Source of the DNA: Undaria pinnatifida
Taxonomy: Eukaryota > Sar > Phaeophyceae > Laminariales > Alariaceae
DNA: 64,000 nucleotides
Assembly: GCA_012845835.1 (NCBI GenBank)
Contig: JABAKD010000023.1
Location: 14,938,702 to 15,002,701, forward strand
Direction of reading: 5' to 3'
The notes below the pieces were generated by a model. That model saw nothing but the letters and a program-made list of their open reading frames with translations, made no database searches and had not been told where the DNA came from. Shown piece after piece: positions 57,660-64,000 of the stretch (position 1 is the stretch's first letter; every line of letters starts with the position of its first letter). The position numbers and the translations under genes are program-made.

Positions 57660-58080
57660 TGTGAGGAAGTAGACTAAAAATGTTGAACAACAAAAGCTAC
57701 TCGAGTTATTTCCTTCTAAACTTGTTTTTCCACCACATTCTCCCCCACTAAACCTGACATATTTCCCAGATTATGTCAGGAACCCCGATGAGGCACCCAG
57801 TATCCAATGCGACTTCTTCGGTATTGGAGTGACTTGCAATGATCCTATACATTGCTCTCATCGTTGTTTTTTTAAGTGGTTGAGTTTTACAGGTTCTTGA
57901 ACGTGAGAAAACCCTTTTTTTTCTCCTCTCTGTGGGAAAGACGTTGAGAATCGAACCAGCGACCTCACTGTTCATAATCTCACATCCTGTCTGCGACGCC
58001 ATTGTGAGGAAGTAGACTAAAAATGTTGAACAACAAATGCTACTCGAGTTATTTCCTTCTAAACTCGTTTTTCCACCACA
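57660..58080 (-). mobile_element. TRIM-like miniature LTR retroelement, minus orientation
   Basis: This is the reverse complement of the 39559-39981 element with moderate divergence. Terminal repeats are 57660-57737 and 58003-58080. The purine tract (as TTCTCCCCCAC) lies inside the first, and the primer-site-like sequence (as CCTGTCTGCGACGCCA) abuts the second. The flanks CCAC and CTAC would be a 4-bp duplication with one mismatch. Confidence 0.8.
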
Positions 58081-58142
58081 CTACTTGGATGGTTTTTGTT
58101 ATGATAAGGTTAGCGTTTTATATTTGGGAAAGTTAGGAAATT

Positions 58143-58166
58143 GATCGGAGGCGCGAGCCTCCGATC
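58143..58166. other. Perfect 10-bp-stem hairpin
   Basis: GATCGGAGGC and GCCTCCGATC are separated by GCGA. It is similar in style to the other GC hairpins but is not followed by CCCTTGTA. Confidence 0.6.
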
Positions 58167-58805
58167 TCAGAAGCTATCCGGGGCTCTGGTGGAATCGAAT
58201 AAAGCTACGTCTCTACGAAGGACACGAAAGTGAGTACTCTCCGAGGACCCGCTCAATTGGCAGACCTGCAGGGGGCACTCTGTGTCCCCACCTATAACTT
58301 TACACTATGATTTTGTAACGCATAAGGCTCGGCATTCCCGTAGCTCGTGGAAATTCATCAATGCTGGAGTTCCCAGCTTACACGCTTCACGTATTCCAGG
58401 TGTCTGCCGTCTGCGTGTGACGGGCTCTAGAACATTTGTGTGTCTGCGCCTACATAGGTAGATATAAGACTGAATGGCTTAATGACGATGTTGGTCTTGG
58501 TGTCTTGTAGCATTTGGTATTTTTTTCAACTAACCAACAGCAGCACCTGCTGACCTGCTATTGGTGCGCGTGCCGGTATACGGTATTCGGTGAATATTAT
58601 CAACACAGGTGCATACCTGGAACGGGCTCTCTTGCAGAGCCCTTCAAGCAACTGCCTGTTGTTTTTTTTACTTTGCACGAGTACCGCTTTCTTGCCTTTG
58701 GATCTGCTTCCAGTTTTTATACAAAGGGTCATAGGGACACATTACTTGGAACTACTTGTAGTGTGGCATACTTTTTGCAGTAGAAAACGACAAGGTTATA
58801 TTCTG
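58167..58805. other. Unassigned sequence
   Basis: No repeat or gene is supported. Overlapping frames at 58514-58783 and 58590-59039 run into the minisatellite and look fortuitous. Confidence 0.4.
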
Positions 58806-59345
58806 TACCTGGTAGGGTTTATGGATTCGGGGCAAGGGTATGGGAGTCTTACAGAACTTCCAGAAGTTTCGGGTACATGTATGGAAGTGTTACAGTCGTC
58901 ACAGAAGTTCCGGGGATTGTGCCACGAGCCTGCAGAACTTACACAAGTTGCGCGCCGGTACGAAAAATGTTTTACCCGCACTCCGGGTATTGCGGCACGG
59001 GGTGTACACAACTTACAGAAGTTCCAGTTATGGGTATGAACGTCATGCAGAACTCGCAGAGGTTCCAGTTTTTGTGGCACGGGCGTGCATAACTCATGGA
59101 AGTTCCAGGTTGGTATAAAAATGCTGTACCCGTACCCCAGGTATTAGGGCCACGGGCGTAGAGAGGCTACCGATGTTCTGGGTATACGGGTATGAATTTG
59201 GTACCGAACTTGCAGAGGCTTCGGGCACGGGTATGAATGTCGCACAGAACCTACATAAGTTCTTTGTAGGGTAATACCCGGGGGGCAAATACCCCGGGTA
59301 TGGTACAGCAGTACGTACCCTACAGGACACGGTTTTGGAAAAACG
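58806..59345. repeat. Degenerate minisatellite (AGAACTTACAGAAGTTCC / GGGTATGAA motifs)
   Basis: Recurring pieces are CAGAACTT, AGAAGTTCC(A/G), GGCACGGG, GGGTATGAA and TACCC(G/C). The unit is about 40-75 bp and poorly conserved, producing overlapping frames on both strands. The stretch 59346-59664 has no clear feature. Confidence 0.65.
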
Positions 59346-59679
59346 GGTACGTAACTCGGATGGTGTCGCCTGATTACTTCACTTCTGTAGCGCGGTTCGA
59401 GCCACACCAGATACAACATGTCATAGAGCAAAGGTTCTGCAGTTTTTGGAGTAAACCGATACCGCGGGATATAGTGTCCCTGCATATAGATCAGTACAGC
59501 AGTATATGTAAAAAACCGGTCGCCCCGGTGGCATATCAGGTTATCCTCGAGCCTGCTTTAGGTCAGTTTCGTGAGTTCAAGCCGCGCCGAGTGCATACCG
59601 TAACTGACACAAGATATCACCCGTGCATAAGAAATCACACCCCCACAGGATACGAACCCCAGTGATAATTTTCAGGGTT

Positions 59680-59960
59680 ACTCACGGAGCGGTTTTTTTC
59701 CACGGAGCGGAGCGGTTTAAACCGCTCCGCACCGCTCCGTGAGGTTTTCCCTTGAGAAAAAACCGCTCCGCTCCGCTCCGTGACATGAACAAAAAAACCG
59801 CTCCGCTCCGTGAGACATCTGCGCTCGGATAAACCGCTCCGCTCCGTGGGGCTTCCCAACAATCCGTACAAGCGGTTTTTTTCACGGAGCGGTTTGCCCT
59901 GCTCCGTCACACAAGCACGGATAAAACCGCAGTACAGCCGCGGTTTTACCACGGAGTACC
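59680..59960. repeat. hAT subterminal ACGGAGCGG / CCGCTCCGT repeats in both orientations
   Basis: More than ten copies of CACGGAGCGG or its inverse CCGCTCCGTG lie within 280 bp of the terminus. Clusters of short motifs near the ends bind transposase in studied hAT elements; that role is inferred here. Confidence 0.8.
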
Positions 59961-60163
59961 GGTTCTTTTCCTACGGAGTCACGATATTTTTTCATTTTAC
60001 AGCAGCCACACGGAGACACACCACGTGTGCAGTCACGATATTTAATACTCGGAGTATTTGATATTTGATATTTTTTCATTTTACAGCAGCCACACAGACA
60101 CACTCCGTGCACACCACACACACTCCGTGCACATCAGTTCGTGTGCACCTCTGCCCATCTCTG
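59961..60163 (+). promoter_or_regulatory. Leader of the hAT transposase gene with a ~95-bp duplication
   Basis: GATATTTTTTCATTTTACAG with CAGCCACAC occurs at about 59980 and 60063. A CACACTCCGTGCACA block is doubled at about 60104-60134. It is likely the promoter and 5' UTR; no TATA element is assigned. Confidence 0.4.
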
Positions 60164-63100
60164 ATGGAGTCGACATCCGACCCTGGCGACCGCCCTTCTG
60201 GAGACCGCTCTCCTGGTGGTGCTGGTGCTGGTGCTAGTGCTGGTGCCGGAGGTTCTGCTGGCGCTGGAGGTTCTGCTGGCGCTGCTGCTGCAGGAGTAGC
60301 GGCGCAACCTGGGGAACCCCTCCCGAGGCCGGTGCGTAGCGTCAAACGCACCGTCATCAACGTTGCAGAGATCGTACCACACGGGAATTTGTCGGGGGTT
60401 TGGACGTTTTTCCAGAAGCTCGACAAGCCGTTGGACAACGGGAAGAACTCGCGATGCATCGTTGCCGATGAAAAGGGCAAGGAATGCGGCCGGATGTACA
60501 AGCGCGTGGCCAAGAACGGCACGCGTCCGCTGCTAGACCATCTGCGGGCGAAGCATGTTCCACAGTACGATACGGCGATGAAAGCGAGCAACAAATCTAC
60601 CAAAGCGAAGCAGGAGAGAGGCAAAGCATACGCTGCGGCTGCTGCTGCTCGTAGCCAATGTGAGTGTGTTGTGCATGTGTGCGCATGTACACCGCAGCAG
60701 AGCAGTAGAGTGCGAGCCTCCACTCATTTTTCTTTATTTTTTTTGTATCGCTACTACTGCTGTATCATACGTGCGCAAACGCACACACACATGAACCACA
60801 CTGCGTTTGATTTTCCAGAGGGCAACAGTTTCCGTGTCTTCCCCAGCTTTTTGTCTTTTATCTGTTGTCTCTCTCCTCCTCGCGTGCGTTCCAGTACGAA
60901 AAGGAACAACACAAGAAACAAACAACGTGAAGCATACAACAAGGCGGAAAATATAAAAATATAAAATACTCCGGAGTATAAATTAGTTCGATTGCTCTAG
61001 ACTTTCAATTTTCGAAAATTGCAAATTTCAAATTTCAAATAATATTTAAATATTTGTAACTAATCTAATAATATCGCCGCTTTTTTCTTTTTCCCTCGTT
61101 TTCTCTCCCACCCCCCCCCCCTGCTCTTTTTCTCTTTTTGGTGCGCTCCTCCTTTACTCTCAGCCTTCTTTCCTGGGCAACAGAAGACCCCCGTCACCGC
61201 GCAGCTGAAGCAGCGCCTGGATCGCCTTTCAGTGATATGGTGTGTGCAGAGCGGACGGCCTTGGCGTGCCCTCAGAGACCCGGGGCACAAGCTGCTGCTG
61301 TCGGAGTTTGTGCCGGAGTACGCCGCTACGGACATCTCACATGCAGCAATGGACAAGATCCTTTTGGAGATGTACCAGACGGCGAAAACTTCCCTTGTCG
61401 CCCAGCTCAAGGAAGCCTACGAGGAGCTGAAGAAGATCGGCTACCACGGCCCGTTCTGCTGTCTACAACTGGACTTGACATCGATTGGCACCGACGAGTT
61501 CTGCACAGCCTCGGTGTCGGTGATTCTGTGAGTCGGTACTTTTTTGTTTTTTAGAGCTTGATGTATGTGAACAACCCCACACCCCTCATGGTTGTTTTTC
61601 GTGCTGTATTTTTTTTTTTTTTTCGATGACATAGCATTTCCTTTTTTGTAGCAGCTCACGGGGATCGTTTGTCTTCGCGTGCTAGAAAGAGCGTGCCTGT
61701 TCTGGATGCATGTGTGCATACATGTGTTGGAATCCGCGCCAGAAGCATCAATACACACGGCTATCTTAGATGTTTTTTTTTCCGTTCATGTTTCTTGCTA
61801 CACAGGCCCAACAAAAAGTTGCCGGTGCACCTCAGCCTTGCGACCAAGGTGTTCCGAGGCCAGCACACACAAGCGACTATCAAGACCTGGCTCGAACAGG
61901 TGCGGTTGAAGATGTCTGGTTTGCCCATCTTCCCCAAAAGCCCACCCTGTAGGATGAGTTATTTGTATACAAATTGGCATAATTTTCGGCGGGTGTGAAA
62001 TTCATTGATTCGGCACTAGTCTATGCATTCTAGAGGGTAGGCTGTGATAATGTGCATGGCGTCGTCACAATCAAAACTTAAACATTGCCATCCTCTCCTC
62101 ACTTCCTATCCTCCCATAATGCAGTTGACGACTGGCATTTTCGAGTCAATCGTTCCGGCGGTGGTGCCGTCGGACGTGTACGTTGCGGCCACGGTCGACC
62201 AGGGGCTCAACGTGGTTAACGCCTGCAAGTCTTTGGGCATCCCGACGATCCCGTGCCTCGGCCACCGGATCCACAGCTCCGTGATGTGGGGGATCGGCGT
62301 CAGCGGCAGCGTCGCCACCCAGAAGAACAAGAAGGGAAGGGTACTTGTGGGAAGGTGCGCAGCTTGCGCAGGGATGTTCAGCCACTCTTGCACCAACAGC
62401 GACGCCTTTCGTCTCGTTCAAGAGACCATGCACGCCAAGCAGCGGGAGGAGATGGAGCAACTGCGTATCGACGCCAGCGCCATCGAAGAAGCAGCTGAAG
62501 GGGCGACACCAGGCACCGCCACCGCGGCTGCCACCGAATGGATCCCGAAGGCACTCAACATCTGCAGGCGCAACGACACCAGGTGCGATATATTTTTATT
62601 TTTTGTTCGTTCAACGCAGACGAACGCGATTTTGTGAAATGCTACATTTCAGTATCCCGCTCTACATGACTGACTGCCGGGACACATCCCGATGGGAACG
62701 ATCGATATCACTGCTGTTGGCGCAGATCGTTTGAAGTCTTGGAGTGAACGTTTTCCATTGAAAACTGAAAGTACACTATTGCACTATTGCACCTGCAACC
62801 AAGTATTCTTTCCACTGCTTAAGTTTACGATTTTGCCTTGCAGTTAAGTTGCCGGTGCTGTGCCACACAGAGGTTCGTCGCTGTCGCTTTGATTGCTGGG
62901 AAGCGTAGTACCCGGACTGCGAGAAACTTCAGACCAATCCTGCTTTCCGTATCTACACCGTACCAGAATGCACTCTCCCCCGCCCGCACGCAAACCCTTG
63001 CCGTTGTCTTTTCGCTGACCCATCTATACTTGCGCAGGTGGCTGTCCACGGAGCGGTTCCTGGAGAGACTGTGCGTCCTCGAGGAAGCGATCGGCGAATT

Positions 63101-64000
63101 CCTCAAAGGCCGCCCAGACATGGCTCACCGGGGTCTCTCACCTTCCGAGTGGGTGGCGACAAGGGAGCTCTGCAGCGTACTGGAGCCGCTGAAGATCGTC
63201 ACGCACAAGATCCAAGGCGGTGCTGAAGGACTTCTCAGCCGCGCCATCTACCTTGCCCACGACGTCGGCGAAATGCTCCGCGAGGATGCCATCGAGACTA
63301 TCGACTGGGCCAGCCGCAAGGCCAGGGGGAAGGACTCCACTCCCAGCCCAACCATGGTAAACGTCGACGACCTCTCCGACGTCGCCTACACGGCCGTTAA
63401 AGTCATCGGCGAGGAGTTCAAGAAGCGCAACATCGGCACCCCGGTTGAAGGCGTCGAATTTCTAGCCCTGTTCTTCGACCCGCGAACCAAGGACTTCGGC
63501 AACAGCGTGTGTGGGGGAGAAGAGGGCAAGCAGAAAGCTCTGCAGGCGCTTTCGGGTGTGTCGATCCATTTGATCGACACGGTGGAGGCAGTTGGCGCCG
63601 CCGGTGTGCAAGCCCCACCTGCTGCCACCCCGCCGCCCGAGAAACGAGCAAGAGTGGCCACGACCGCGTACGAGAGGCGTCAGGCGCGGAAGGAGAAGGA
63701 GGCAGCAGCCGCGCGGACGACTGCGCGTAGAGACCAGCCGTCTGTGACGGACCGCTTGGAGAAGGAGGTGGATGAATACAGCAAGCTGCCTGCCGCCGTC
63801 CCCGCGAAGGACTATGACGTCCTCGGTTTCTGGCAGGATGCCGGCAGCCCCCGTCTCGACGCCCACGGCAACGTTGTTTCTGCAGCGCAGTTCCCCATCT
63901 TGTCCATGCTTGCTCGCGTATACCTTTGCATTGACAGCACTAGTTGCCAATCAGAGAGGGACTTTTCCGGGCTGGGATTCATTTACAACAACCTTCGGCA
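60164..64000 (+). CDS. hAT-family transposase, five exons, open, 3' end outside window
   Basis: Exons 60164-60659, 61164-61527, 61806-61899, 62125-62582 and 63038-64000+ give one open frame of about 791 residues with matching phases (1, 2, 0, 2). The N-terminus is rich in Gly/Ala/Ser. A BED zinc finger spans about residues 85-135 (VWTFFQKL, the C pair in SRCIVADEKGKEC, then HLRAKH). The RNase-H-like core shows LQLDLTS with the first Asp, TVDQGLN with the second Asp, and PCLGHRIHSSV (the C..H motif). Exon 5 opens RWLSTERFLERL after NDT, matching the family's RW.ST motif. The C-terminus has STSCQSERDFSG, the hAT dimerisation signature. Cut-and-paste transposition in the nucleus is established for the family. 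No stop or frameshift is visible, so it may be active or domesticated. Confidence 0.85.

Larger units (their letters stand above)
59665..64000 (+). mobile_element. hAT transposon, 5' part (continues past window)
   Basis: The element begins CAGGGTTACTCACGGAGCGG at 59673, a typical hAT terminus, preceded by the candidate 8-bp target site ATAATTTT (59665-59672). Subterminal repeats (59680-59960) and an intact-looking multi-exon transposase follow. The right end is outside the window, so the TIR pair and target duplication cannot be confirmed here. Confidence 0.75.

Noticed and set aside
60734-60942. Small minus-strand frames inside the hAT intron 1
   Set aside because: There is no domain, and they lie within a T-rich intron between in-phase transposase exons.

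Overview
This is eukaryotic nuclear DNA, dominated by transposable elements and tandem repeats. I see no rRNA, no canonical tRNA, no CRISPR and no operon organisation. The real coding sequence is GC-rich and split by long introns with GTGAGT-type donors. Intergenic DNA and introns are full of GTACGTACTGCTG-like and CAGCAGTA-like satellites. The mobile elements are a Helitron with an OTU domain, Copia remnants, TRIM-like miniature retroelements and a multi-exon hAT. This mix would fit a stramenopile such as a brown alga (Ectocarpus-like), but that is inference from general character only.

Layout. 0-3.3 kb: dispersed repeats, including an element whose second copy lies at 34.4-38.4 kb. 3.9-7.7 kb: gene A, a three-exon Cys-rich protein gene whose introns are packed with tandem repeats. 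7.9-20.8 kb: a decayed Helitron (Rep N-terminal region, HUH/Y2 region, Pif1-type helicase, OTU-like domain). It is interrupted by two LTR elements: an internally deleted Copia (9261-14027, target duplication CGTGT) and a non-coding LTR element (16770-19915, target duplication GTCA). Removing either element restores the Helitron reading frame at its insertion point. 20.8-24.3 kb: degenerate repeats and an AAT microsatellite. 24.3-29.3 kb: two divergently oriented genes, C (minus, frameshifted) and B (plus, four exons), that look like distant relatives of gene A. 29.3-34.1 kb: repeat fields with one possible first exon. 34.1-38.4 kb: the second dispersed-repeat copy, carrying a 968-bp Mutator-like MITE. 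39.6-58.1 kb: four near-identical 4.4-kb head-to-tail units bracketed by two TRIM-like elements in opposite orientation. 58.1-59.6 kb: minisatellite. 59.67 kb to the window edge: the 5' part of a hAT transposon with terminal CAGGG, subterminal repeats and an open five-exon transposase (BED finger, RNase-H-like core, C-terminal dimerisation motif).

The features most worth following up are the A/B/C Cys-rich gene family, the Helitron OTU domain whose catalytic Cys is replaced, the TRIM-bracketed 4.4-kb array with an alternating variant, the intact hAT, and an interstitial telomere-type repeat at a duplication breakpoint. Exon structures are my own reading of splice signals and frame continuity; no transcript or database evidence was available.
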